Shown piece by piece: positions 13,945 through 24,050 of a stretch of 64,000 bases of DNA. The DNA is from Aptenodytes patagonicus (Eukaryota; Chordata; Aves; Sphenisciformes; Spheniscidae). A program made the position numbers and the translations under genes. The notes beneath the pieces are model-generated. The model saw only the letters and a program-made list of their open reading frames with translations. It had not been told where the DNA came from and made no database searches. Each line of letters opens with the position of its first letter. Within the stretch, counting starts at the first letter, position 1. The stretch is taken from NCBI RefSeq assembly GCF_965638725.1, contig NC_134955.1:7991816-8055815 (forward strand), in the 5' to 3' direction.

Positions 13945-16774
13945 ACTACAGGAAGAATAACTGAATGACAGTAACATAAGCATCTGTATTGTTCCTTGCA
14001 CTGTTCTGTGTTTATTACTTTTCAGAAGGATTAGTTTCTGCTGCTGTTGACTGCAAGCAGGATTTTCACAAGACTTAGAAAGACTAACAGCTTGTGTAGG
14101 TATTTGGAAATATGGGATGTATAACCTTTGCTCCAAGTAAGGGAAACTAGTATCTTCAAAAGCTTTCTAAAATCCTATGTTACTAAATACACAGTCAACG
14201 CATTTTAGCATTTTTTTTTGTTCTCCTGAGGGTGAAGTATTCTCCTTGCATACGGGTGGATAGGTGAATTCTTCATTAATGGTTAACTCTTTAGCTGACA
14301 CTAATGAGTTTCAACTATCCAGCTATGTGCTCGGCAGGCCCAAGCTACTTCACAATTCTGCACCATCAGTGCTGGGAAATTAAAACAGTATCGGTAAAAA
14401 TTGTATTGAACAATAGCGACCAACTACCCAATGCAGTTACCTTGAAGGAGTATGATATAGTTAGCATATAAACATTTCCCAGAGGTATGAACTAATAATC
14501 TTAGACAAACATGTACTTACACAACATCTTGTCCATCATGAGAAGTAATTCCTTTAGTGTATCTTTCTAATAAAAGGTGTGGGAACAAAATCAAAATCAA
14601 CCAGGTTAACAGCTCACCAAATTACCACTCCTCAAATAATAGACTGGTGGTTAGTTGATTTCAATTTGTAATTTCCTATTACCCTAAAAATGCATATTCA
14701 TATATTCACACAATGAATTTAGCAGGGCTGATAGCTGGAGAACCAACCTAGAACTGATGACTACAGAAACAAATGCCCTTGAAGTCAGTGCAGGACTAAA
14801 TCTTCCTGTTAAAAAGTTTGTATTGTGTTTACAATGTGGCTTCATGAACCCTTCAGTAAGAACATTATGTAAAGCATAACCTGTTAACTCATTCCCGCTC
14901 CCCAATCAATCCCATCAATTACACTACAGCTGTTCATTTCATTGTGGAACAAATTGATATGGATTAACAACAATGCTGTAAAAGATGGCTGGGTGGGGTT
15001 TCTTCCTTTTAATCAGAATGATTTCCCTAATTTGCCTTGCCACAAGCAAGGAGGCTGAGTGGGCCAGAACAAGGAACTAGGGGAGGGAAGAAACAGCACG
15101 GCAGGGGCTAAACTTGCACTCTCTGCTTGCGAAACTATGGTTTTAGTGAATGTGTATGACTTCCTCAAACCATGAAACAGATCATTGCAACTGAGAGATT
15201 AGATATTTTCTGTACTGTCCTTTCCAAATGAAGTTTATTTGGTTTTATTTAATTTGCATAAATTAGGACTTAGAAAAGGCCGGATCCTAAGTAGGGATAT
15301 AAATAATTGTAATCAGCTTTTGCCTGGCATCTCTGGAATTAGTGATTTACAGCAAGTGAGAATCTTCTCTGAGAAGACAGTGTTGACACTAAAAGATACA
15401 AAAGACCATTATCAAACGATCACAGAGTTTATATTAGTAAAGAGGAAGATGTCTGCTTTCTTGACTTATTTATACATTTAATTGAGCTGTATTCTCAAAC
15501 AAAGTTATTACTGCAGGGTATGTCCAGGGAAAATTTGCGGATCACTTTCTAATTTTGGTGTGATAGGAAATTCATTAACAAATTAAGGTATTGCAGACTG
15601 GATGGAAACTGGAACAGCCAGCCAGTCTGCAGGACCACAGGAAGGTATGAGACACTTAAAGGGCTCATTTGTAAAAGCCATTTTGGAAAGTATCCCGTCT
15701 GCAGGACAACTAATAAGCCAGTGAGAATTTCTTTTCGTGATAAAATGCTGTATGTCCTTGCCTAGTTTTCTTCTGTGGAAGGATTTCTGTAAAAGTCAGA
15801 CTGACCATAATAGAACAGTCATAACAAAGCAAGACTGGCTGTTCTGGGCAGATGATAGTAAATACAGTGCTACTGTGAGTCATTTTCCCCAGAAGTGATA
15901 CGTGAAGCTCAACAAAGTTATTTCTCCGTCATTATTCTGGTGAAGAGGCACACATCACTAACTTGTGAACGCAGGAAAAGGGCAGTGAGCAGGGGAACGC
16001 TATTCATAGAATCTTTTATTATCATGATGAACTAGGGAATGCATTCAAGTTGAGTTTGCATAGTTGCCTGTTAAAAATATTAGCATTTTACCTGTAACAT
16101 TACAATACTTGATCTGAGATCACTGACAGAAAACACAGATCTGGAGCCTCACTGTGACATCTTTGTAGTCCCTTTCGACAATACAGACATCCCTTGCATA
16201 AATTAAAAAAAATGTGACCATGCGACAGACAGGAACCAGGATTGCACATACTGGGATAGAAATCTGAATTTTGAAAAACCACAGTGGTATCTTAAATGGT
16301 AAAGAAAAGTTGAGTTACTTATGGTTTAACAAAACTCGCACTACTGGCTTTCTTGGACCACAGATCAATAAACAAGTACATATATGCAGCTCATATGGGT
16401 AAGACCTAATTCAGAGAAAAGCAATTAAGATTGATACCCTGAAAAACTCAGGAACATGTTCATCAGCCAAGAAACACTCTAGCAATGTCTCTGCTATGAA
16501 TTACCAGGGGACCAGCTTGCACCTCAAGCCTATCAGTTTGAGGGGTGACATAAAACACAGATAGAACACCTGAACTTTTCTTTTCCAAAAATAGGCTTCT
16601 CAACCTTCTTTCAAATTGTGGAATGGCTCAGCTACTTCTAAATGCCACTGAATCAAATCCAGTGAAACTTCTAAAAAGACATTGTGACAGTAACCTTCAC
16701 CATCACTTCCTGAGTGTGTTTTGCTTTTCATATCTCCTCTAAACAAGACTTGATCTCACTGTCTGGCTGAACAT

Positions 16775-16780
16775 TAATCC
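16775..16780 (+). promoter_or_regulatory. PITX/bicoid-type site TAATCC
   Basis: TAATCC is the consensus of bicoid-class homeodomain factors such as PITX1, which are known to act on proximal gonadotropin beta promoters. It sits about 85 bases upstream of the TATA box, a reasonable proximal-promoter position. A six-base motif is weak evidence alone. Confidence 0.3.
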
Positions 16781-16859
16781 GCTTTCACCAAGTACCAAAC
16801 TAGTGCTTGCTGCATTAATACACTGCAAATCCTCACAGTATAAATTACACACGATTTAG

Positions 16860-16867
16860 TATAAAAG
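16860..16867 (+). promoter_or_regulatory. FSHB TATA box TATAAAAG
   Basis: TATAAAAG lies about 65 bases upstream of a strong donor (ACAG|GTAAGT at 16925/16926) that ends the inferred first exon. A TSS near 16885-16890 would give an exon 1 of about 35-40 bases, matching the short untranslated first exon of FSHB in other vertebrates. A second TATAAAT at 16839-16845 is a possible alternative. Confidence 0.6.
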
Positions 16868-16887
16868 GTAAGCATAGGGCTTTCTTT

Positions 16888-16925
16888 TCACTACAGCTAT
16901 TACCAGGAAGGCAAGTAGAATACAG
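16888..16925 (+). other. FSHB: FSHB exon 1 (5' UTR, inferred)
   Basis: The exon is inferred from the TATA box at its left and a strong donor on its right: CAG at 16923-16925 followed by GTAAGT. It contains no ATG. The 5' end is an estimate to within several bases. Intron 1 would be 16926-17384 (459 bases), ending at ACAG before the exon with the start codon. Confidence 0.55.
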
Positions 16926-17384
16926 GTAAGTTTTCATCAGATCCTGATCTAGAAATCTTTTTTTCAAATTGCAAACACTGCATGTAATTAATTGCTTCTG
17001 AAAAATAGATTATCCTTTGCTCTTTCTCTCCCTTGCTGCTTTTTCTTTCTCTTTAAAGACAGAACATGTTCTCTGTACAGAAACTTAGATAAAAATATTT
17101 CACTGAAAGTGGTATGGTACTCTGCTATTATTATTCTGCAAAGATTGCTGACATGCCATTTCAGTCGCTTAGGAAAATCAAACTCCTTTAACAATAAACA
17201 TACAGATAGATCTATTTAATGGCTTTATCCTATGTTCTCACTGATGTTTCTGAAAGCTTGCTATTATAGAACCACTTGAGGATAATGTGAAGGCTCAATT
17301 TCTCCCTATTTCTATAAATATTTCCTGTTGCAAATAACTACACATGTTCCTCCAGTATAGATATATTTTTTGCTTTATACACAG

Positions 17385-17544
17385 GATGAAGACAGTTAAT
17401 TGTTACGTGCTGTTATTTTGCTGGAAAGCAATTTGTTGCAATAGCTGTCAGCTTACCAATATTACTATAGCAGTGGAAAGAGAAGAATGTGAACTCTGTA
17501 TTACAGTGAATGCCACATGGTGCTCAGGATACTGCTTCACAAGG
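17385..17544 (+). other. FSHB: FSHB exon 2 (start codon, signal peptide, residues 1-53)
   Basis: The acceptor is TTATACACAG at 17375-17384. The ATG at 17386 is one base inside the exon, as in other FSHB genes. The open frame extends 42 bases upstream of this ATG, but that part lies in the intron. The donor is AGG|GTGAGA at 17544/17545. Intron 2 is 17545-18165 (621 bases). Confidence 0.9.
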
Positions 17545-18402
17545 GTGAGAATCTTAAGTTTAATTTCAGGCACCAGAATTAAATATTCCAAGTGATGTAT
17601 GAATAATCCATTTCTCCAGTCCGTAACAAACACATAGGCAGGATGAGCCTTGTGAAAGAACAGGTTGAGTAACTGCTGTGCTGTTTGACAGGAAAGTAGA
17701 TACACAGCCAATCTGAACCACAAAACGAAGGGTGAAAAGATGCTAGTAAAATTCAGATCTTTAACTGGCTGCACACGTTATGTTTATATTGTATAACTAG
17801 TGTTGAAAGTATTACAATCTGGATCTCTGCCTTGTGTTCAATTTGTGGTTGCAAACAGATACAATAAAGCAGCCATTACTATGTAGATTCCTCTACTTTT
17901 CCAAATAATTTGAAGAATCAAGCAATTGACCTGCAAGATTGTCTGGTGATGGTATGAAACAGATTTGCCATATCGGTCCTCCTGAAAGGAGAAATCTAAG
18001 GATCTAGGTGAAATTAGAAAAGTCTGATCCAAATCCTTTTGATCTCAGTAGGATTTTCCCCACCAGTTTAATTAGTTTTCACATCGGGTCCTTTATTTTA
18101 TAAAAATTTGGAATTCTACCCCATAACAAGTTTCAAAATAAGTATTTCCTTCTTGTAATTTTCAGGATCCAGTATATAAATATCCACCAGTTTCATCTGT
18201 TCAGCAAACATGTACCTTCAAGGAGGTTGTGTATGAAACAGTGAAGTTCCCTGGCTGTGGTGACCATCCCGAATCTTTTTATTCGTACCCAGTAGCTACA
18301 GAATGCCATTGTGAGACCTGCGACACCGACAGCACTGACTGCACTGTGAGAGGGCTGGGGCCATCCTACTGTTCCTTCAGTCAGAATGGAAGTAACCAAT
18401 GA
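17386..18402 (+). CDS. FSHB: Follicle-stimulating hormone beta subunit
   Basis: FSHB is the hormone-specific subunit of follicle-stimulating hormone. It pairs with the common alpha subunit (CGA) in pituitary gonadotropes, is secreted, and acts on the FSH receptor of ovarian and testicular cells. The frame is joined from 17386-17544 (residues 1-53) and 18166-18402 (residues 54-131 plus TGA). The junction is AGG|GTGAGA to TTTTCAG|GAT in phase 0, the normal FSHB exon 2/3 split. Residues 1-18 form a hydrophobic signal peptide; the mature chain should start at NSCQLTN. All twelve cystine-knot cysteines are present: 21, 35, 38, 46, 50, 69, 84, 100, 102, 105, 112 and 122. The determinant loop CDTDSTDC is at 105-112. 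N-glycosylation sites NIT (25) and NAT (42) are conserved; a further NGS lies at 127-129. The CAGY motif of mammals reads CSGY (46-49). Length and cysteines indicate an intact gene. Confidence 0.97.
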
Positions 18403-18445
18403 AGGGTACTTGAGGTGGCAGTCTGGCTTTAAATGTTCACTTCTA

Positions 18446-18451
18446 AATAAA
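18446..18451 (+). terminator. FSHB: Proximal poly(A) signal AATAAA of FSHB
   Basis: A canonical hexamer lies 44 bases after the stop codon. It could give a short-UTR isoform, but no strong GT-rich downstream element is obvious. Confidence 0.4.
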
Positions 18452-18559
18452 GGTACTGATTGGGCTTAAGTGGAAGATAATAGGCAAGGCTATTTAGAAA
18501 CTGCCAAGATTGAAACAAAGATTTTTAAGGCCAAAATGGAGAGCTACTGACCAAACTTC

Positions 18560-18960
18560 TCTTCAGGCCTTCCCTACTTATCCCATCAGTTTCCTTAAAA
18601 TCATTTTCATAGGTCTATAGAACGCTGCTTCCAATTCCTTCTGCCCTTGCCTCCTCTTCTTCTCTATTACACCTTCATCCTTTATGTTCCCGTATTTCCA
18701 CTGCCTAGTTCACTTAGCTTATTCTATGCTATCCTATGCTTTCAAAAAGTTCCCAACTTCCAAGTCTTTATTATCCCCTGCTTTCCATCTCTCCTCAGAG
18801 CAGACTTATTTTAAAAAAGCCTTGCAGCACTGGTTTTCTTACAACCAACATCTGTGCCCTCACTTTCTATTAGTTAGAAATAGTTTCTGTTAGACTGTAA
18901 ACCTCTCTCAGCCGAGATCCTGACTTTTTTTTTTGGCAAAATATTTCATATAGTCGTCAT
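18560..18960 (+). repeat. Possible ancient L2/CR1-like LINE 3' remnant in FSHB 3' UTR
   Basis: A pyrimidine-rich stretch ends in GTTAGACTGTAAACCTCTC (18890-18908) and, further on, ATGCTCTGTAAATAA (18959-18973). This order resembles the TAGACTGTAAGCTC tail of old L2-type LINEs. Heavy divergence makes the family uncertain. The stretch has no coding frame. Confidence 0.4.
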
Positions 18961-19639
18961 GCTCTGTAAATAACAACAGCATGTTTATTTAAGAGCCAAA
19001 ATTTATGTTCAAATGTTGAATGTCACCTGAACTCTTGTGCTTTCTCAGTAAGGCTTGTTAGCTCAGGCTCAGTGCCACAATAACACAAATAACATGAACT
19101 CTAGCTCATATCTGGCTAACTTGAAAAAAGAATCATCAGGTGCCTACTTTCACCTGAATAAACATATCCTAAGTCAGTTAAACAACTCTGAAAATTTTGC
19201 CACATATCAGAAACACTGGATCTCCTCTCGTTATGCAACAGACTGTAAGAATGAGAATTTTTTTAACGCTATTTAACATAGGAGTCTCACAAATTATTTA
19301 GGGATGAATCTAGAGGCACCTGATCCCAGTAGCGCAAACATGGTGTGATAACATGCCTTGGAAGTAGTTCACAGTAGTCCTTTCTGAGAATGGAAGTTTA
19401 CACAGAGTTCTGCAGCAACCTAATTCTGCAATGGCCAATATGAAGTTGGGATGATCTGGAAGCAAGCTGGAGGACTGACTGAATCAGAATGGAAAATTAT
19501 CTGACGTTATTGGGAAAATTATCTGAAACCTACAGAATGAAATCCTATCAGGAAAACGAAAAGATACTGCTCTTCATCAGAAACTATCACCTACACAAAC
19601 ACAGAATGGAGAGCAACTGGTTCAGCAGCAGTTCAGCAC

Positions 19640-20290
19640 CGAAGACTTGGATGTTATACAAGCTAAGAATGAGTCAACAGTATCACACCGCTGCGGAAAA
19701 GTGGGAATGTAAGGAGCAGAGCCTACAAGACACAACCTACTTCCATCACTCTGCTCAACATGACAAGAGCCTCAGCTGAGTTGTTATTTCCAGCTTTGGG
19801 GACAGAACTTCAAGGCATTGAAAAACTGGAGAAAATCCACAGAAGAGTAATAAGAATGGAGAGAGGCCTAAAAAACATCTTAGGAGAAAAAGATTTAAAT
19901 AAATGTGGTTGTTTTGCCTAGGGAGGTCATACTTAGGGGGAAAAATTAGTGGAACCTTTTACATGCTTGAAGACTGTTACAAAGAGAAAAGGAACAGTCA
20001 GTTCTCCATGTTCATAGTGAACAGAACAACTAATGAAAGATTCAGAGTAGTCGCTAGCAAATCTTCCGAAAGGTACAGACAGCTAGACACTGAAATAAAT
20101 CGTCAGAGGGTTGGAGAAGGAAGGAAGAGAGTGGGGTCTGTGGAGTAGTGACCACTACAGGTCTTCAAGAACACATTGAACCTGTTGGGAATGACAGAGA
20201 TAAAGTTAATTTGCCATGAGGCAAGGGAATGAAGTAGACAACATCTTGAGGTCGCCTGACATGTCTGCTTTTGAGACCCTTACAGTCATG
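19640..20290 (+). mobile_element. Ancient CR1 LINE 3' fossil, sense, inside FSHB 3' UTR
   Basis: Several blocks in the correct order match CR1 ORF2 C-terminus and tail. AAGCTAAGAATGAGTCAACA (19660-19679) stands for the KLNMSQQ region. CTGGAGAAAATCCACAGAAG (19827-19846) stands for LEKIQRR, and AGGCCTAAAAAACATCTTAG follows. GTCTTCAAGAACACATTGAA (20161-20180) and ATGAGGCAAGGGAATGAAG (20216-20234) resemble the CR1 3' end, followed by CATCTTGAGGTCGCCTGAC. Frames are broken throughout. It is far more diverged than the copy at 30.3-33.15 kb, so the insertion is old. Confidence 0.7.
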
Positions 20291-20397
20291 TTTAAAGGGA
20301 ATTTGTCGGTTACTCTGGATCTCTCTTATAACAGATATTTTAACTTATTTCATTTTTAGCTTTTTTACTGAAAGATATTAGTTCTCTTAACTTAATT

Positions 20398-20406
20398 TTA
20401 TTTATA
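20398..20406 (+). promoter_or_regulatory. FSHB: AU-rich nonamer in FSHB 3' UTR
   Basis: TTATTTATA fits the UUAUUUA(U/A)(U/A) instability nonamer. If the long 3' UTR is used, it could influence mRNA half-life, as AU-rich elements do in mammalian FSHB. It matters only if the distal poly(A) site is used. Confidence 0.35.
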
Positions 20407-20687
20407 AGATTTATCCACATGGACATTTTCTTTGGTCTAGTGAAGTTTTAAAAGCAGTAAAGTAATAGGTAAATCAAATTGCCTCTCACTCATTTCAGTT
20501 TTAAACATGAGTTGACTTCAGTTAAAACTAAGCATATTATTCGTTTCAGGAATTATTCCATTCTGGATGAGAGAAATTTGAATTAAAATTGAAAAACAGA
20601 GTAGCTGGTAGTAAGAAAGTATGGAAGAAGATACATTTTCAAAATAGATCTGTAAACACCTGTATTGTCTGTTGTGCATTTTGGAAT

Positions 20688-20693
20688 AATAAA
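20688..20693 (+). terminator. FSHB: Distal poly(A) signal AATAAA, candidate FSHB 3' end
   Basis: AATAAA sits in GGAATAATAAAAATAATTTTG, followed by TGTTATGTATGTC about 20-35 bases downstream, a GT-rich context suited to cleavage near 20710-20720. Confidence 0.5.
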
Positions 20694-22664
20694 AATAATT
20701 TTGTTGCACTTCTGTTATGTATGTCTTAATAAGCCAATTAAAAAACTTAAAAGTCCACCTGCCTACTTTACTATGCTTTAAGTCACACTTTTTTCCCCCC
20801 TCATAATTTTTTTCATGTAACTAATACACCCACCTGAGCCATATTTGCATTATATGGCCAAATCACATCAAATGAAAGACTGGTATATTTTAGCCTAATC
20901 CAGTAATGTGATGATGAAATATTACATAGTTGTAAAACAACAGAACTGTGGATGAGAATAAAGATTATCATTAATATTTATTTAAACTATAGGGATTAGA
21001 ACCTCTTCAGAGCTGTGCCCACATCTCTGTCACAAATTAGCTTGCATGTAAAACCAAAAATTATACAGCTCTCATTTCATCCATCAGACAAATGCAACCA
21101 CTCATTTTCATTTTGCAAACAAATCTATTCAGAACCTTGGAACTAAAACTGTAACTAATGCAGTCAAAAGAGTATTGAGGTTAATATCAGAATGCTAGCA
21201 AAAAATCCTAATCATGCATCACTGCAAGCTTCCAGACTCCCACTTTGTACCTCTCACACATCTTAGATAGCAATGCTGAGGTAAGCGTGTAAGTACTAAC
21301 CCCTGCCAAGCAAATGAGAGCCTTTGGGAATACCTCTTTCAAACAGTTTCTCAAGCCCTGTCCAGTACCTAGATATGAGTTCTACCCAAATCTCTTCCAT
21401 AAAGCTGGCTTTTTGAAAAGATGGGTATGTCATGCATCAAAAGCTTTGTGTTTTTCAAAACATCAATAGGGGTAAACAAATAATTTACTGAATTTATCTT
21501 CTTTTTCTAAACATAAGTGATTGCACAAAAGGCTCAGGAAACATGTAAGTCCTACATGAAGTCTTGCTGTTAACATCAGCAAGCTTTGAATGTATGCCTC
21601 CATTTATATGAAACTAGCACTGGCATTTACTCTGAAGTGAAATCCATTCCAAATCATGTCAACAATTATTTGTTGTTCTACAGACAACAAATGTTCTACA
21701 GATTGCAAATATTTCAGTCAGTAGTTTCACTGACAGAAATTCAGAAATTCTTACAAAAGGCTGGCTTGACTTGAAGGTATCTTGGACTACCTTTGACAGT
21801 TCATAAGGCAGACTTTATCCTCTCAAAGTTCACTTTCCATTCAATGCCCCATAATCATTTCATTAAACTTACTTTTACATCAATGTTTTTCCAAAATTTT
21901 AGTGAAGGTACTTGCAAGTCATTAATATTAGTGTAGTTTGAGGTCCAAATCTACTTTGAATTATTATTTAGGAAAAATATTTAAGAAGTAATTTGTATGC
22001 TGTTTGCCTAGCTCTATCATGATGAATAAATGGCAACTCTGTCAAAAGGTGAAAGTCTTAGTATGACATGCTACTCTAAATACTAAATTGGTGGGTAAGC
22101 TTTTAGAAACATTCCTAATAGATTCAGACGTAGATTTTCAACAATTCCTACCATGGGCCTAACCCTTTCCATTGAAATCAATAGGTAGAATGCTTTTCAA
22201 CTTCAATAGAACTATTCTGCCAACAGCGAACTTCTCAAAAGCTGCATATTAATTCTATTTTTAAAGGCAGGCTCTGCAAAAAGACCTTATATGTCAGACT
22301 TTAGCCACCAGCCTACGGAAACTAACTTTAGAGGTAGTAAAAACTAAAATGGACTGAACTATCTATTTATTTACTCCCACTTAACTAAAATTATATCTTT
22401 TCTTGCATCACCCTGAAAGCAGGAAACCTGGAAAACTGTAATTTATAAACCCCTGGTGAATGTATACAGCACAAAGGCAATACATAGTGTTGAACTGTCC
22501 CTTAAAGACCTTTGAGAGGGACACAATGCAGGATTCATTGTGTTGTAATTAATTAAGTCTTTCAAATACCCAGATGTATAGATAAACTGCATGAAGATTA
22601 TTCATCTCTGCTGCCACATCTGTGGGTGAATTAATACTTTCTATCATATATTATGCAGACAGTT

Positions 22665-22673
22665 TGACCTTGA
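22665..22673 (-). promoter_or_regulatory. Perfect NR5A1/SF-1 motif (TGACCTTGA on plus)
   Basis: This is the exact reverse complement of TCAAGGTCA, about 2 kb beyond the likely FSHB 3' end. Motif match only. Confidence 0.25.
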
Positions 22674-22811
22674 TCTTACGAGTGTCTGTGGCAGTTGTAC
22701 TTGAAGCTCTCCAGACATCAAGATGGGAACGTGAAGTGCAGCAGCAGTATTCATAGTCCTACTAATTGAAATGACCATTTAATCCCAACTGCCTTTTTAG
22801 GTAGAAAGCAC

Positions 22812-22865
22812 ACCCTGATTTTACAGAGAGGCAAAGAAATATATGTTACTCACCTTGAAGCCATT
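22812..22865 (-). repeat. MIR-like SINE fragment, antisense
   Basis: CCTGATTTTACAGAGAGGCAAAG, with later TTACTCACCTTGAAG, resembles the MIR core ATTTTACAGATGAGGAAACTG in reverse orientation. It is short and diverged. Confidence 0.35.
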
Positions 22866-23935
22866 AATAAAGTATCAACATATTTATTAGCATCAACCCA
22901 CTGTTGTCAATGCTCAGCTATTATTCCCTGCCTACGTTCTGTAAATCATTCCTCCTAGCTTAAAACAGGTTAACGCTTGCCTTTATAATTTTGGCATATA
23001 ACTGGGCTCACAATATTTTTTACCATATTGACATATAGAAATATAAATGTCCTTTACTTGTATTAACCCAACTGATGAATAAGAATTTATTAGCCATCCA
23101 CAAATCCTCAAACAAATCTAGCCTGAGAGAGAGGTAATTACAAATAATAGGTGGAAAACAGGAATGTCAGGACTCTGGCTTGTACATGTCAAGCTGAGGC
23201 TGCACTTAACTTGGGCTATTTGAATGGGAAGGGGAAAGACAGTTGAGCATGGTGTTACTACGCTATACTCCTTCACCCTCCCACCTCAGCAAGTGCATTT
23301 TGCTTTGTCAGTATGCAATATTTAGCTGCACACTTCATTTTCATTAAAAAATACAACTAACATCTTGGTTGAAACTACAAAAAAAACCTATGAAAAAAGG
23401 GCTAAGCAGCTAATCTGAAAAATTCATTTGGAGATGGCAGTCTTGAGATTAGTGGCTCCCCTCTACTCGGGCAATTGGATCTATAAAATTTTTCTGTGTA
23501 TCTCATGTTTCTTTTTAATTTATGTTATTAACTTTAGCTATCAAAGCCTTGGTCTTTCAATGTGACTTATACTGATAGACACTACAGCAGCTCACAAGGC
23601 TGCAGTCTCTGGGAAATATAGAAAACAAGACAGGAGCAGGGTTAGAGAAAGGACATACTTGCAAGAAATCAAATGTCAGTGTTTCATTATGTGTAGGTGG
23701 GGAAGCGAAAGAATTAACTAGCTATGCTTTATAGTCATTAACCATTAGTCTTCTCTCATGTAGCAACTCTAAGAGGTAAGAGGTAAAGTCTTACTTCACA
23801 CTGATGATCTCTTAATTCACTGAAAAATTACTGGGGGATGTTCAGATGTATTACTTGTATAGTATGATGTTATTCTGTATGAGAAAGGAAGGTAAATTCT
23901 AGGTCTAATATCTTTGGATTACATTTGGCTATACT

Positions 23936-24050
23936 TATATACACTGAATAATGCTATAGACAGAGATATTGAGTCAGACTATGAATCTACGTATATACAT
24001 TGAATAATGCTATAGACAGAGATTATTATTCAGTCAGAATATGAATCTAA
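23936..24050. repeat. Tandem duplication, two copies of about 56-59 bp
   Basis: Copy 1 (23936-23991) and copy 2 (23992-24050) both run from TATATACA(C/T)TGAATAATGC through GCTATAGACAGAGAT and AGTCAGA(C/A)TATGAATCTA. Copy 2 carries a few extra bases near ATTATTATTC. The copies abut directly, so this is a simple tandem duplication. Confidence 0.9.

Larger units (their letters stand above)
5571..16740. other. Upstream flank of FSHB, no gene seen
   Basis: No gene or clear repeat was recognised except the items listed separately. The interval is AT-rich and contains pyrimidine-rich stretches (for example 9530-9660). It holds one further perfect SF-1 motif at 9469-9477 and an AT-rich direct repeat at 13890-13944. 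Possible weak repeat resemblance around 10690-10760 and 16390-16660 was too faint to call. Confidence 0.45.
18166..20715 (+). other. FSHB: FSHB exon 3 (residues 54-131 and long 3' UTR)
   Basis: The acceptor TTTTCAG ends at 18165, and coding sequence runs to TGA at 18400-18402. The 3' end is not certain. AATAAA at 18446-18451 would give a 3' UTR under 100 bases; AATAAA at 20688-20693 in an AT-rich setting would give about 2.3 kb. Avian FSHB transcripts are reported to have very long 3' UTRs (about 2 kb in chicken, from memory), so the distal site is preferred. The inferred UTR includes an old LINE-like stretch (18560-18960), a CR1 fossil (19640-20290) and an AU-rich nonamer TTATTTATA (20398-20406). 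Confidence 0.6.

Noticed and set aside
16390-16660. Possible CR1 remnant upstream of FSHB
   Set aside because: A few words such as TTCAGAGAAAAGCAATTAAG resemble CR1, but the block order cannot be followed.
19489-19779. A 96-codon open frame within the FSHB 3' UTR
   Set aside because: Its end matches a decayed CR1 ORF2 (MSQQ region), so it is fossil LINE sequence and not a gene.
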